Origin: Helicoverpa zea
Taxonomy: Eukaryota; Arthropoda; Insecta; Lepidoptera; Noctuidae
Assembly: GCF_022581195.2 (NCBI RefSeq)
Contig: NC_061482.1
Span: 12,896,001 to 12,960,000 of the forward strand
DNA length: 64,000 bases
Reading direction: 5' to 3'
The notes beneath the pieces are model-generated. The model did not search any database. It saw only the letters and a list, made by a program, of their open reading frames with translations, and was not told the origin of the DNA. The first letter of the stretch is position 1, and every line of letters starts with the position of its first letter. Of the stretch, positions 48,353-61,850 are shown one piece after another. Position numbers and translations under genes: made by a program.

Positions 48353-50280
48353 CCAAAATATTGAAAATGGCAACTTGAAATTCTACAAGCTATCTTTCGT
48401 ACCTATGCATTCTTATTTCAAATGATTGTTGCCAGCCAGCAAAAAAAGGTCAGATATTTATAATGCAACCTCTATAGTACAAAAAGTAACTTGCTATTAG
48501 ATGAAAAAAAAATAAAAAGTCTCCTTGGTCCTTTTGAAATGGGAACCTGGAACGTTCCATTTCCCATGGCGGCGGCGTCACGCGTAACACTAATTAGATT
48601 ATCCTACATCATGAAAACTGTGTCATTGTAATCATTTGGCTTAGTTAATGAGAGAAACACGTCTAGTGTATATGTATTAATGTAAAATCAGTCTGTCAGT
48701 GGTACTAGCATAAATATCGTAGTCGGTATATGATAAGCTTAGTTTTCTCGAATATTCGGAAACATTTGGTCTTCTATTACTATCTTAAAAATCGTAAAAG
48801 ACGAAGTTTCCGTAAATTCCAACAAAGGTCAACCATATTGGTTATTACTATTTCTTCATCTGACACTAACAAGTTCTGAGAAATCTCAATTTTCACATAA
48901 TAAACAAATATTACACTATTAGCGCGAAATACAATAGAAAAAATCTAAATTAGCAGTGTTTTTTATTGCGCCGCTGGCAAATATACGTGTTTAAGTAATT
49001 TACTAGTCAGTCTGTCATCGTTTAGGCTAATAGTTCTTTAATGTAAACTTAATACCACAATACTGAGGAAGCAAAGAGTTAAATAACCTTTGGTCAATGT
49101 TTAACGTTTTCTTTTACATTGGCTATACTATACCTATTAACTACACGAGGTATACCTACACACATAGGTGATGGTAAAAGTTGATATACGAAAGAAAGGT
49201 AAAAGCTTCTTAATCAATAAGGAAATAATTTTTAAATCTAAGTGAGCGACATCATGAAAGTCTTTAACTCAAGATGAAATTCCTACCTCGTTAATTTTAC
49301 GCAAGCGGACTCTATCTTAGACCGCATTATCTCTGACTAACAGATAAGATAGTTTTTGCATTTAATTTGAAATTATCTCTCTTAGTATTCCGGAGATTAG
49401 GTCTGTATTCAATAAGCTATCTACATATATGTAGATTCGCTGACTAGAGATAGAATTTTAACGTGAACCCCATACAAGAGATGACAAGCTCTATCTCCAG
49501 TTAGGAAAGTCATGGATAGATAGATAGGGTTATGGAATAGCTAGGAGTTCGACTCAAAGGACCAAACACACGCTATTCACAAGTGCTACACGGCTGAGTA
49601 AACTATACTGTACTTGCAATACTAATAATTTAATTGAAATGGCAATGAACACGCTACAGATACAATAATGTTAGATGTAGAAATTGTATTTTGTATTGTC
49701 AAATTTGTACTGAATCTTTAATGGATGTTATAGTTTCAGGTTGAGGTAATTTTCAAAGGAAATTCTGGAATTCAATTTAAATTAATTTATGAATAAATTA
49801 ATGTTCATTGACATTATTCTCAAAGCAATGTTATGTTTATTAGGCCACCTATGTTCTAGGGTTCTCTACAACTAAAAGTACGCTAAAAGAGTTTTCATAA
49901 AAAAAGTCCTTATGTCATACACAGATAAAAGTAAGTAGGTATGTAAGTTGGTAGAACAGTAGAAAAGTAATAACTGTGTGCAAGTGTAGGTCGTACATAC
50001 TATTTGCCATAAATAGTTAATATTTTAAGATTTTTTATAAGATTGAAATCTCAAAAAGTTCTTTTGATTGATAAGCGGTATGATTACCATTTGCATAGTA
50101 TTCATTTAAGTTCTGTTTTTGCCCTTGCAGCATCTCATTGTGTGCCACAATTAATAACAGCTGTAGATGTTATCGACTATGGGAAAACTGCGCAAGAGTC
50201 GTTTAAACCAACCGCTGATACCTTGGATGTGATGTTTGATACATGTGATGTTTGTTTGTTTTTAGCGTTATTCACTTATT
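48353..50280. other. No supported gene
   Basis: AT-rich DNA. Contains copy 2 of the dispersed repeat (49548-49630). A small GC patch, CATGGCGGCGGCGTCACGCG (about 48565-48585), has no further signal. Confidence 0.5.
49548..49630 (+). repeat. Dispersed repeat pair, copy 2
   Basis: TTCGACTCAAAGGACC, GCTATTCAC, AGTGCTACACGG, CTGAGTAAACTAT, GCAATACTAATAATT. It matches 30814-30894 in the same orientation, with a 6- to 7-base insertion after GGACC and small deletions. Confidence 0.75.
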
Positions 50281-50295
50281 TTTGCGGAAGACAAA
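50281..50295. repeat. Target duplication of SINE, left
   Basis: TTTGCGGAAGACAAA matches TTTGCGGAAGACGAA at 50618-50632 with one difference. It directly borders the SINE body. Confidence 0.75.
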
Positions 50296-50617
50296 GAATT
50301 CAGAAGCCACGAGATCCATGGCTAAGTCAAAGCCGCCATTATAAGGTTAAGCAATGCTTGGCGCGGTCGGTTCGCGGATGGGGTACCATCTTGTCTTAAC
50401 AAGTTCTTCCGTGTTTCGGAAGGCACGATAAACTGTAGGTCTTTGGCAGTTGTTACGGGTAGACAGGTCTGACAACCAGTATTACCTAAGGGTATTGGGT
50501 TGCCCGGGTAGCTGGGTTGAGGAGGTCATTATATGCAGTCAATTTTGTAAAACACTGGTAGGTACTAGCTGCGACCAGTTAAACTAGAAGCCGACCCCAA
50601 CATAGTTCGAAAACTAT
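50296..50617 (+). mobile_element. SINE with 5S-rRNA-like head (322 bp)
   Basis: A 15-bp target duplication (50281-50295 and 50618-50632, one mismatch) brackets the insertion, as expected for retrotransposition by a LINE. At 50347-50390 it reads TTAAGCAATGC, TTGGCGCGGTCGG, TTCGCGGATGGGGTACC, which closely follows the internal promoter region of insect 5S rRNA (TTAAGCA, GGCGCGGTTAGTAC, GATGGGGGACC). After this come GTGTTTCGGAAGGCACG, GGCAGTTGTTACGGGTAG, GGGTATTGGGTTGCCCGGGT and CCGACCCCAACATAGTT, which I recall as a very abundant lepidopteran repeat. The apparent 118-codon ORF over 50043-50399 runs into it and is not a gene. The 5S relationship is inferred from my own alignment and could be checked by structure. 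Confidence 0.8.
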
Positions 50618-50632
50618 TTTGCGGAAGACGAA
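50618..50632. repeat. Target duplication of SINE, right
   Basis: TTTGCGGAAGACGAA; see the left duplication. Confidence 0.75.
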
Positions 50633-53600
50633 ATACAATATGATTTAATTTGCAGTGTAGAATTTATTGTTATGTTCCTAAGTGCATTTCATGGAGTAGT
50701 CATTTCTATAATTGATGTTATAACTGAGAATTAGTCATTCATTTATTCTAGGTTTCGAGCGTCAATCGATGCACCATGCTATCGGCACTAGTTAATATAA
50801 ATATGGACTTCTGTAGACAGAATTAGTACAAATATTCAAATATTATCACAAATTCTACAATCAATATTTTTAAAGTCGAAAAGGATAATATTACAGACCT
50901 AATTAGGTCTCAAAATCAAAGCCAAATGTTTTTATTTTAAATAGGCCTTTGCAGGCTCTTGCACGGTTCCAAAAAGTCGGTCTCATGGAGAAGAGGCGGC
51001 AAGGAACACCGTGGACACTCTTTTAAAGAAGTAATATTGTTCTATTCGATCTTATTCAATTAGCTATTGTGCATATAAAGAGTAGGTACTGATAAACAAT
51101 ATCCCCATTATAGTAGATAGTGTACTTATTTCTCAATACAACCAATAATGATAGCAATTATAGAAGATAAAATTGTTTATGCATCATATCGCAATAACAT
51201 TATGCATTTCTCGGATAATAAAGAAGGATTTATATTTATGGACATCCGGTGTATATTATACTTAATTGATTAGTACATAAAGCGCACTTATTGATAATAT
51301 TAGCCGTGTAGTGTTTGTGCCTGAAGCGAACGGTCCGTATTTATTTTGCACAAGGAGTACACAGGGCTTTACGTGTCCCTATAATATAGCCGTAAATAAA
51401 ATGCGAGATTTATGTATTAAAACATACATCGGTAATTATAAGATATTAAAGCCGGTTTTTATGGTAAACGATAAAGTTTCACTTAACTATCTGATGGGTA
51501 ATGCTATCTACATTTCTGCCTGATATTGCTATTCAATACATATTAAACCAGAAGTTACAGTTTTTCTGACACATAAGTTCCTGATAGGCTACAGTCTTTA
51601 TCAGTAAACGGTGAAACTTGCCATAGAAGTTCTACATACATTTAGGACCGATTTTTCAATCATCAGTTAAGTTTTATGTGTGAAATAAATATGGCGGTTT
51701 GACATTTTTTCCATACAAAAGCTGTCAAAACGTCAGGCATATTCTTCAGATAAAAGTTATCGCCCTTAAAACATATCTGATTCCACAATTTCAGGAAAAC
51801 TAAAGATAAAAATAACCATGACAGGCAGCGAATGCAGCTATCATTTATTTGTATGTACACGTCAAAATTCCAATTAAAACATGGGTATTTCAATACAGAG
51901 CGTATGTATTTCGTTTACCGACAGATAAGTCGGCATTACGGTTCGATAAATTCCATTCATGATGTCATGCACACTCCTGTAAGATATTGCAAATGTTGAC
52001 GAAAAAGGATGCAATATGGATAAGGTTGGTTTAACTCTGAGAGCCCAAGCAAAAAAAAACTGGTTATTAGACAGATTAGCTAAAAAAAATGACTGTAGTT
52101 ACCCAGTAACTTAGCTAATACTTTTATTCTTTGTGTAGTTTTAGTCTTTTGGTCCTATATCAACAAGACTGTTTTATTTTGTTAACTGACGACAGAGTAC
52201 ATATATTATAACTTACACAAATTTATTAGATATACCTAACGCAGCTAAAGACCGACACTACACTAAGAATCAGAGTACCTATAACAAAAAAATATTGGGT
52301 TTTAGAGTACGTAACGTAGCTTTAAATAACAACCTATTTTACCAGTTTTTTCTTGTAAGTCTTACATGCATTTTAATTCAAGTAAGTCAACAGCGAAGTG
52401 CGACTTAATAGATAATATTTAATACGTACATTGTTCACTAACCAGCCTGCCACAAGGCCGCTGTTCATAGATATGTATCTACACTTTAGACTACGAATAA
52501 TAATAGTATATTTTACAATGAGTATTTTGTGGCATAAAACACTTTATTGAGATCACAAATCCAAGGATTATTTTTAAAGTTGGATTGCTCAAGTCTGTTT
52601 TAAGTTACTGACGTCTTTTAATGTTGATTGTAATAAGATTTGTATTAAAGAGTATACATACAACCAGAAATTTCATGAGTTTTTGAGCTATTTCTTTCAA
52701 AAACAAAAAATAAAACTTGTTGCTGTATATTCGAAGTAAAAATTTCGCTAATTTTAAATATTATTATTGTTGTTTTTATCCATTACTGGCGTGTTGTATT
52801 TGTAACGCACTGGGGCATTCAAAACAATTGCATCGGATTAAGCGCATTGACACAATATTATTTTTCAAACATGCCATGCATCGGCCGTGAAGTTTGAACT
52901 TCGAATTTCCATCATAATTATTCAAAATTGTGTGTAATTGGATTTTAAACGGGTGCAAGGACCAAAATGTTGTTCAGCTCTGCGGTGTAAGGACCAAATT
53001 ATTCTCGGTTGATACACGTGTGTGTAATCGAAATCGACACACCAAAAAATATTCTGTAAGGTTTAGATTTACTTTACAATAGTGTAGACTTTTGAAATAC
53101 CGATTATAATATTTAACGAAATTAAGACGTCATAACCAAGATATAACACAAAAATAAAAGCAAATTTTTATTTACTGAAAATGAGTCAAAGTGACCGTAA
53201 GGAGCAGCCTAAAATATTAACTTCGGCCACAAATCTGTGATTTGGTACCAGTGTCCGTCGAGAACAATGGAGAATTGCGTATATTTTGTCAACAATTTTT
53301 AACACTCACTGGACTGGCATTGTTGGAGGTACCAAGTTAATAATACATATTGACTTGGTGATAGATAAGTGTACCTTGAGTTGTATGGGACGAGTTTCAT
53401 TGAGTTCCTTGTGAAGATTTCTTTAGATACCTAGGTTTATGTGAGGAAACCTGACTTATAAGCCTGAAATCACAATTCCGCCTTGAGTAAGCGCATGTCA
53501 GTCGCGTTCTCTGAATGGAAAGAGGCCGTATGTCTACCTTAGATGTCTACATAAGTGTCTTTATTATAAGATATGTAAGTACCTGGTGCTAAGCTATCGT

Positions 53601-56381
53601 ACCTATACTTATGCCTGAGCGCAAATGTACTTTCACTGTATTAATCGATCGAGATATTAGGACTGATTAAAGTCTAGTCATATTAGTACTGTGATAAGAG
53701 TAAACTACGTTTTTTACACATTGTTTTAGGAACTATTGAGGGAAAAAGTAGTTCACAAGAAATAAATCATATCGCACTAACGTCGACATCGACAGTTCTA
53801 AGCCTCGATAAGGTAAAACAATCAACAATGAGTATCGTCATAGCTCGGGAATCGAGACAAAGAAATTGAAAAAATCCAACACAAGTATCGATATGAACTA
53901 CTCGATACACTTGAAAGGCTTAAGGACGATAGAGATTCTCTTTTAAAAATAATAAAATCTCAGTAAAGATAATTTAATTTTCCACATGACAATCGCAACA
54001 GAGTGGGTGTAAAAGCATTTTAATTATAAAACTGAAAATGTGAATAAACATCTTTTTTACTACTGAATACAACTGCCCACGTACCGATTAAAAATTTCGA
54101 TACTGCAACAATTATTATTGAAATATTTCGAGAATAAATACAATACCAACACTTGTTTTCATTTCAGCATATGAACTAAAATATTGAACAAAATAATAAT
54201 TTGTGACACGTGTAACACAGATTGAAGAGTTTTTTGTTTTTGCAATACGTAGGAGTATATCTAGTTGGATGTTTATATTCCCATAGTTAAACTGCTAAAA
54301 GGAACAGTGATAAGGCTGACGAATAATAAGAAGTCTACTGTGAAGTCTTCAGCACAGATACTGTATCACTAAACAAAGGAACAACACCATCGCCCTTCAC
54401 ACTAATATAGAGCCTATGTGTGAACAATAAGGTTCAATTTTGGTAAGTTATACCATGCAGATAGGATGGTTCTAAAAAATCGTTGTTGTAAAGTGCTGAT
54501 ACGACGTCTAGTGCAAAAACACTAATCTTTAACATAAGTATTTTAAAAACAAAAGGTGCATTTTCAATTAAATTAATCAAAATTGCTTTGCAGCCCGTTT
54601 AAAAATCGATTCACAAAAGGTATTCAGCCTACAGATACCATTTTTAATCCTAGATTTATTTATCGCTCATCTGTTTGTTAAAATAAAGAACCGCGATTTA
54701 ACAGACAACTTTAAAACAACAATCTATTCCATTTTGCTTGCATTACGCAAAGAAGAAATTACAAGAAATCTGACAGTTTTGATAAAGGTGATAAGATTAA
54801 GATTTAGCCAAATGCAAACATCGTATCCTACCTTTATACGTAGTAGTAGCGCATTTAAATCGAGATATTTGATTATTTATATTCGAAAAGATCGAAATCT
54901 CAGGTATCATCCCCTTACATATGTAATACGAATCAAAACAACTGCCTACTTCCGAACCATTTACCCACGACACTATCCTTTATCTAGCCTATCCATTGAT
55001 TCAGCCAAGAGCATCCGGAAGAGGAAATTAAAAAATAGGAATAACCCTTTCAACCCTCGAATATCGAATTTGAAAATCGAACACAAAACGGGACACTTGT
55101 GCACGGCGGCCCCAGGATGCACAGGGTGTAGTTTTTTATCACATTACATGTGTACTTACTACCGTACACTTCCTTTTCATTGAAATACCGGAAGACCTAA
55201 AGTATATTTTTTTGTGCACGTCACATCGAGTGTGTATCTCGGATGTTCATAAATTTTACTGCAGAATGGTCAGTCTCACTTTAGAGACACCGTTTTTAAT
55301 TTTAAATGGAAGCTAGCAGGTAGCTTAACGGAATAAAGGATGTTGCTCTTTATGCGGATTCTATTTTTGGAACTGCAAAGATAAAAATTGTTGCAGATGT
55401 CAACTGGGTTATTTTTGAAGTTAGATACATTGTAAGATTATCTTAAACAAGTATTGATGCTATCTTCAGTTTCTGAAATACACGTAGTCAGTTGAACTTA
55501 GCGTTTTGCCTCACTCCATGCATATATATATAAAATTGTTGATCTGGCAAATTTTGTCAAATCTTAGAGGCATTAAAAAATTCCTTACATACAAATATTT
55601 TAAAGGAGATGCAACAAGACATTGGCAAACCCTTCACCACCACATAGGAAACATAACTCATTTTATACTCGTACTATACTCTAAACAGGTTTACTTAATT
55701 AAACATAGCTATTGCAGTGTTTCTAGAAAGACAAGACTTGTTTGGTAAACACACGTTTTTCAAGATTTCTCTTCCGTTGAACGTTCGATTAGTTCGCCTA
55801 GTCTAGCTTTTACCCTCTTATTATGGTACTGGCTTTAGATTTTTGCTATATTTTCTAGGAGATGGTCACTTTAACTCAGCATATATATATTACCATCAAG
55901 GGCTATATAATCTTAGCCTTCCATGTAAAGCCGCTAGAGTTTTTTACCGGTTCAAACTGGTAGCTATTCGAATAAGCTACAACAATTCTATTATATTCTG
56001 GTCGTGTATAATAAATTATAGGAAGAAGGTTATCGATTAATTGTCAGTTGCATTATTTTATAGGACAAAAAATAAAATTAATGGCAGACACTCTTTATGG
56101 AGTCATCTTGTTCATGATGGCAAAAAGATTTGTAATTTTGTACGTTAGGATACTTCGTACTTTTCGCGTTTCCCAAAACCGAAACATATTCTGAACGGGT
56201 ATTCTATTGTAGCTTTTGGATAAAAAATAAAAGTAACGTTTGAAAATTAAATATTCAAACCTTGCTTTTAAGACTGTGCAAATTTTCCACAAAAAAGCTT
56301 TTCATGTACTAAATTGGCATACAGAAAAATATTTCGTCTAACTCAAATCCTACCATGATGTCAGTTTGTTTCAGATGATTT
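50633..56381. other. No supported gene
   Basis: AT-rich DNA. The longest frame (54734-55183, plus, 149 codons) starts at a TTG, has no recognisable domain, a biased I/R/Y/K composition and no splice context. I regard it as chance or as decayed repeat. Confidence 0.5.
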
Positions 56382-56460
56382 TTCCCAACTATTGTGGGGT
56401 TGGGTTTATTCCTACCGAACGCCCCTGAGTACCAGTGTTTTATATAGATCGACTGCCCAG
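56382..56460 (-). repeat. Truncated reverse copy of the same SINE
   Basis: CCCAACTATTGTGGGGTTGG, CTGAGTACCAGTGTTTTATA, GATCGACTGCCCA is the complement of the 3' part of the SINE at 50296-50617 (ACACTGGTAGGTACTAGCTG ... CCGACCCCAACATAGTT). Only about 80 bp remain. A short ACTACAATTT repeat follows (about 56462-56492). Confidence 0.7.
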
Positions 56461-56492
56461 GACTACAATTTACAACATTCAGGACTACAATT

Positions 56493-58860
56493 TGTACCTA
56501 TGTAAATTAATTTAAAATAGACATGTGTACTTACGTTCCTCTTGTAGAAAGGAAAGTATCAAACCGATTTTTACGTCATGAACAATTGACGTCATAAGAA
56601 TAACAATGAATTCAATATCTGAATATTCAATTAACTCTGCAAGTGAAAAGGCTCTTTGAACAAATAAGATATGAAAGGTAAATAGTTACAGCACAAACCC
56701 GGCACCATTTTAACACTGGATGCGCCACCGGATCCAAAAGACCTGTGTTTCACTGAGAAGTGGAGAACATGACCTTAGTTTTATTTATTTACTGTAGTAA
56801 AAAATTAATAAAGATACTACAATATACGAGTAGTACAAAATGTACCGACATCAATATAAGATATTTAACACTGGCACGTAAGAAATAATGTCACTCGCTC
56901 TAATAAGCCCTTCGGTACAGTGATAGTTTTATTAGCAGGCGCCGAGTTTGGTACGAATAGCTAATAAAATAGAATAGAAAAATCACTGCCGCAGTGAGCG
57001 TGTTAAAAAATGTTTTCCATTTTCCATTGTTCTTTACGTCAACAACGAAATGACATGAACACAGAGGGATGGAAAAGATGAAAAAAATACAATACCTTGT
57101 AACCTTATACCGTAAAGGCTTCTTGTAAGTACATTAGCTTGATAAAAGTGTGAAGTTGAAAGAAAGGAAAGCTGATACGCATTATTTGTTGCAAGAACAA
57201 TACACATCTTGAGAGACAGGAGACAACATTTTACATTAGACTGGATAAGATGATATTATAAGACGCACACACTGATGCAGTTGCAACCTACTTGCTAAGT
57301 CATCGATCAGATTTTTGCTCATTTAAAATTGAAAGAATTCAAAAGACCAAAACTTTTACAGGAAAGGGTATCGGAACAAAGCATAAGTGAGTAAAAATTC
57401 TGGCTTTTTGTGGAATTTGCAAAATCAGTAAGTACCTAACAGTCTCTCTGCTACTCTTCTCGATAAAGCCAAAGTCAGCAACGGTGCTTGTTCTTAGAAA
57501 CATGAATAAAGTCTTAATTTGAAAAAGGCAACAGTTGTTTAATTTAAACATTAGAAGTTAATACCAGACGATTGTTGGTAATGACGCTTTGTTCTCCTAT
57601 ATATTGGTGTTCCGTTCACCAATGCGTAAAGAACGGGTGTCAGTAGCCCATTCATTACTGTATTTAAGCTAAAAGCTATAGAGGGAGGAGCCGTAATGAT
57701 ACGTTTTGCACACAAATCAAATGCAACTTGCATGAAAATGCATATTGTTTTTTGATATTTCGAACTAATTTCGTATTTGTACTGTCGTATATCTTATCAT
57801 AGGCTTAATGGATTGTTTTTTTTCTAGAAATGAATGATGACTGGTTTATCTTATAAGTTACTGTCATAAGCAATAAAATTGTCTTTAAGTGAATTGTTAA
57901 CGTCTTCATTGCACGTTAATTAAAATGTAATCTTTATTGCTATTGAATGTATAGAAATAATAACGTCGATGGGCGATTTATGACTGGAGAAAAAACCTAT
58001 TTTGCAAATGTTTACAACAAAGGAGATGATTGAAATTAATTGTTTCAAGAACAATATTTATAACATTGTTCCATTAAGTAGAGGAAAAACGTTTGTTTTC
58101 ACAACTGATTGTAACAGTCTCAATGGCAACCGCTATAAAAATTGCACAAGATTGGAAGATGACTTTTTCCTTTACAATGGTTTATAATTATTATCAAGGA
58201 AGCCTTGATGCAATTGTATTACAACCTCCTTGGTGCCTTCAAATCCTTGGTACCTAGGATACTGAGGAAGTTATTGAAGAATGATTGGTACATTTTATTG
58301 TTTTAATTATAATCTTTACTTATTGATATTACGTTTGTTTGCTTGCGTGCGCTAATCTCAAGAGCTAGATTTCGATTTGAAAAAAAAACTTCACTGTTAG
58401 GACGGTGACATTAATTATATTTTATCCGGGTACGGAAAAAAGTTTACAAGGGATGTGTGTAAAACCGCTAGTGGCATAATGTGAAAAAAAGAAGTTGACA
58501 GATGATAAAAGATACAGTGAGTAAAAAACTTATTGGGCCTAGTTTAATGTTAATCTTCTTGAACGCAGTTTATTCCAAAAATAACGAAGCAGTTGATATT
58601 TAGTTATTTATAAGAAAAAAAAGAACTCCTTTTTAACGAAGACTGTTAGTGTAGCGTAGTCCTAATTGGTCGCCTATCGTTTGAGCAATCGATGCGATTT
58701 TTATGCACGAGGAAACACTTCAAGATGTAAGACATTCTGCACTACGTTGAATGTTCACTTCGTTGCACATGCCCTTTAAAGATTCTTCCTTAAAGCAAGC
58801 TAGTTTTCGCACGAGTAGAAAGTACTTATAACCATCTCGGTATTAGGCATCCAGGGGAAA
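56493..58860. other. No supported gene
   Basis: AT-rich sequence with only short chance frames. Confidence 0.5.
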
Positions 58861-59354
58861 GGTTATGGCACAGTATAGCGGCACCGCAACAGCACGGCTC
58901 CACACCAGCATTTAAGTTGTCATTCAATTTAGAGCATTAAATCGTGTATATTATAATATATTTCGTAATGTCAATATGAAAAAGCCAACGGCGAGCAGTC
59001 AGCGCGCTTGCCGCTACCACACAACTCGACTCGCCGCGCCGCCGCCCGCGTGCTGCAAGCGAGCGGACCTCATGCGTACAGCGCGCCGACGGCGTGCTAA
59101 TTACGCGCCGACTCCGAGCCGGCAGCGAAACAACGTCATTGCGTCGTGTTCAATCATAACTGTCTTAAAATAATATTGAGTTTGTGGTGACAGCAAGCTT
59201 ACACCTCGCGGCCGGCGCGCGGCCGGCGCGCGGACGGCGAGCTTGCACCTTGCGGACGCGTAGTTAGCGCGCTGGCAGCTAGCCGTAGTCTAAATTAGAG
59301 GCGACGCCGTGCTACAGCCGTGCTGTTGCGGTGCCGCTATAATGTACCATGTCC
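58861..59354. mobile_element. GC-rich MITE with 39-bp inverted repeats
   Basis: Arms 58861-58899 and 59316-59354 are inverted repeats sharing TATAGCGGCACCGCAACAGC and ACGGCT, with about five mismatches nearer the outer end. The inside is GC-rich and contains a tandem GCGCGCGGCCG tract (59207-59233) and several words like GCGAGC and GCGCGCT. No target duplication is clear: AAA precedes the left end and CTAAGG follows the right. The superfamily is unassigned. A 65-codon frame at 58976-59173 is a product of the GC-rich interior. Confidence 0.78.
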
Positions 59355-61556
59355 CTAAGGGCTCACTAGAGGAGGCCTACTTTCGGATGATGATGAAGAG
59401 AGGTATACTTATTTATATCTTCTTAAGTTCAAAAGTAATAAGTAAGATGATGACGTTATGATAATGATTTATCTTCTCGCGCTTCTTAAAAATCATCAGA
59501 ATTAAGTACCAGTTTGTTTGTTTGCATATTTCAACTTACAATCTTATTTCGAGCAACTTACAACCTATACGTAGGTTACACCATAGGTTTTGCGTCTTAC
59601 GACCGTATACTGAAACGGTACCTTATTATAAAATTAAATATCAACCTAACTTATACAGACTCAGGTACGTTCATTTCTGCGAGAATTATCATCATCATCT
59701 GCCTAGCTCTTTATCAACTACATATATAGGAATCGGCTTTTATTCAACATTTCTGCGGCAGTAATAATGTACAGAATAACTTAGTGACGTTTGAATATTT
59801 GGAGTTTTGTATAGCCTGTCAAGTGTTAGACCACCGAATATCAATTATTACTCTTGACAGTCAAATAATTGAATGAATCCCTTCTTTTAATGACTGCCAA
59901 TCATCATTTGTTTGGTACGGGTAAATAATTTAACGATCATAGTTTTGGACGATTATGGTGTTATGTACCTATGAGTAATATTGTTGTTTATTTGAAGCCG
60001 CAATCATAAGATAGAAACTTTAGCAAAAATAAATGTCAAGTCTTGAGAGTTTTCTTGGACTGAGTAGAGTAGACTATAGAATACTCTATAACGATGCACT
60101 AGAGTCAAGTAAATATCCAAATCATTTACGCTTTTCCCATTTTCAGCCACTAAAACGTATCTGTTGCAAGTATCCCGCAAGTTGCATTTACTTGAACGAA
60201 CAGTTTGCCAACCGACTGTTGCCTGTTACTACGAGGTCATTACTTAGCTGTGGTTGCAAATTTCTTGAAGCTCAAATATCGCTTTATCAGTACTTACGTT
60301 AGTATAGGATTACAAAAGTACACGTTATTCCATTTGAGAAGGCACTAAATTAAAGGTAATCAATCTTGATTGGACTTTTCACACGAATAAGTACCTACAT
60401 ACAAGGTGTTGATTTGCATTTGTGCCATAGTTCAGGAGGAGGACATACAATACGTAAATAATCGATTGGAATTACAGTAAATGGGAAATAACTAATATGC
60501 ACTGCTTTTTTTGTCATTGTAATGTCGTGGTATTTCCGAAGTAATCCAATTTTATGTATGAAATTTATGAGTGATCGTTGCGTATGCTTTGTGTTTGCGT
60601 TTGTGTGAGGGTGCAGCACGGTTTTAACGCCAGTAACATACGCGCCAAGTTTAAATAAGGCTAGATGACATTTACGGAATTCCGAAAAAAAATTAAAGAA
60701 AAAAAATTTACGTACCAATTTTTTATTGATTTGGGTTGAGAATCATTAGCATAATTACCTCCTTGAATATGGCACGGATGCAAATCAACAGCTTGTATTA
60801 AACAAATAAATGGGCACGCTCCCAGTCGACAGCGATGGGGACGAATTTTTTGATGCATTTTAGTTATAGGTAGTGGTTTTTTTGTTTGTTTGTTTTACTA
60901 GGATAGTTTTTTTATATGTAATGTATTGTAAATATGTTAATATCTATGTAAATAAATTATATTATAACTGTCTTATAAAGTTATATCAAGATTGTTCGCC
61001 TTTAGTCAAGTGCCTCCTGTGTTTCCCATCTTCATAGTATTCCTATAGCATACGTAGGGCGGTAAAGAAAAAGAGTTCCAAGAAGCCAGGCAATATTCCA
61101 ATATTAACAACTTATTCCAATTTACTTGTCTCTGTCAGAGTACGCTAGATTGTATTTTTCCTCGCGGCTCTCAAGGATAGTCCGGAAATTGCATTTTACC
61201 ATTACAGGTACTTTTGCAACATCAGTATTTAAAAAAAAATAACAACAAAGGCTTTAAAACCAGACTCGATAAAGTAGTTTTATTGAAATTAAATGAGAAA
61301 CTGCGACACCTCTAGCTTTGAAGAATAAAGAGAAAATGAATGTGATGAAGAACAAAGAATAGTGTATATTTTATTCGAAAATATTGCAGTGACTACAGTA
61401 CTTTGAGCCTTAGAGTTCAAGACAGCCTTGCTGCACAGACCATAGCCACGTAATTGATATCATAATAGACTGGGCACCGTGTAATTCATACAATGCATAT
61501 ATTAAATGCGCAATTAGCTGTATTCATAATCATAAAGTACACAATATAGATATATG
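59355..61556. other. No supported gene
   Basis: AT-rich sequence. The minus frame 60395-60718 (107 codons) has no motif and a Phe/Lys-rich start typical of AT-rich chance frames. Confidence 0.5.
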
Positions 61557-61850
61557 CGTACTAACGTCATTTGGGTAGTCTATCAACTCTTCAGGTCCGG
61601 CTCCTCCTGCCGCTATCCCAATTTTATTTGGGGTCGGCGCAGCACATTTCTTCTTCCACCCTCTTCTATCTGCCGTCATCTCACAAGTTACATTCTTTCT
61701 TACCATATCTAATTTCATAATATCGATCCAACGTTTCTTCGTCCTCTTCCACTATATCCATCCACGTTCATGCCCAAAACCTTCCTTATAGCATGAGTTT
61801 CATTCCTCCGCATCACATGTCCATATCATGGCAGCATGAAGATATATATT
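61557..61850 (-). pseudogene. 3' fragment of an RTE-type LINE reverse transcriptase
   Basis: On the minus strand the sequence encodes, across more than one frame, the end of an RTE-like ORF: a GHV-M-RR-like histidine/arginine region (complement of CATCACATGTCCATATCATG), KVLGMNVDG-like and GRPKKRW-like decayed words, then CEMTADRRGWKKK and CAAPTPNKIG. The last two are readable in one frame (61530-61718). This C-terminal signature is typical of RTE elements in Lepidoptera, judged from memory. Frameshifts and stops separate the pieces, so it is a dead, 5'-truncated copy. Confidence 0.65.

Noticed and set aside
50043..50399. 118-codon ORF as a host gene
   Set aside because: Its C-terminal third is the SINE and its start is TTG; the rest has no motif.
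54734..55183. 149-codon plus-strand ORF as a gene
   Set aside because: Starts at TTG, low-complexity composition, no motif; open length alone is not evidence.
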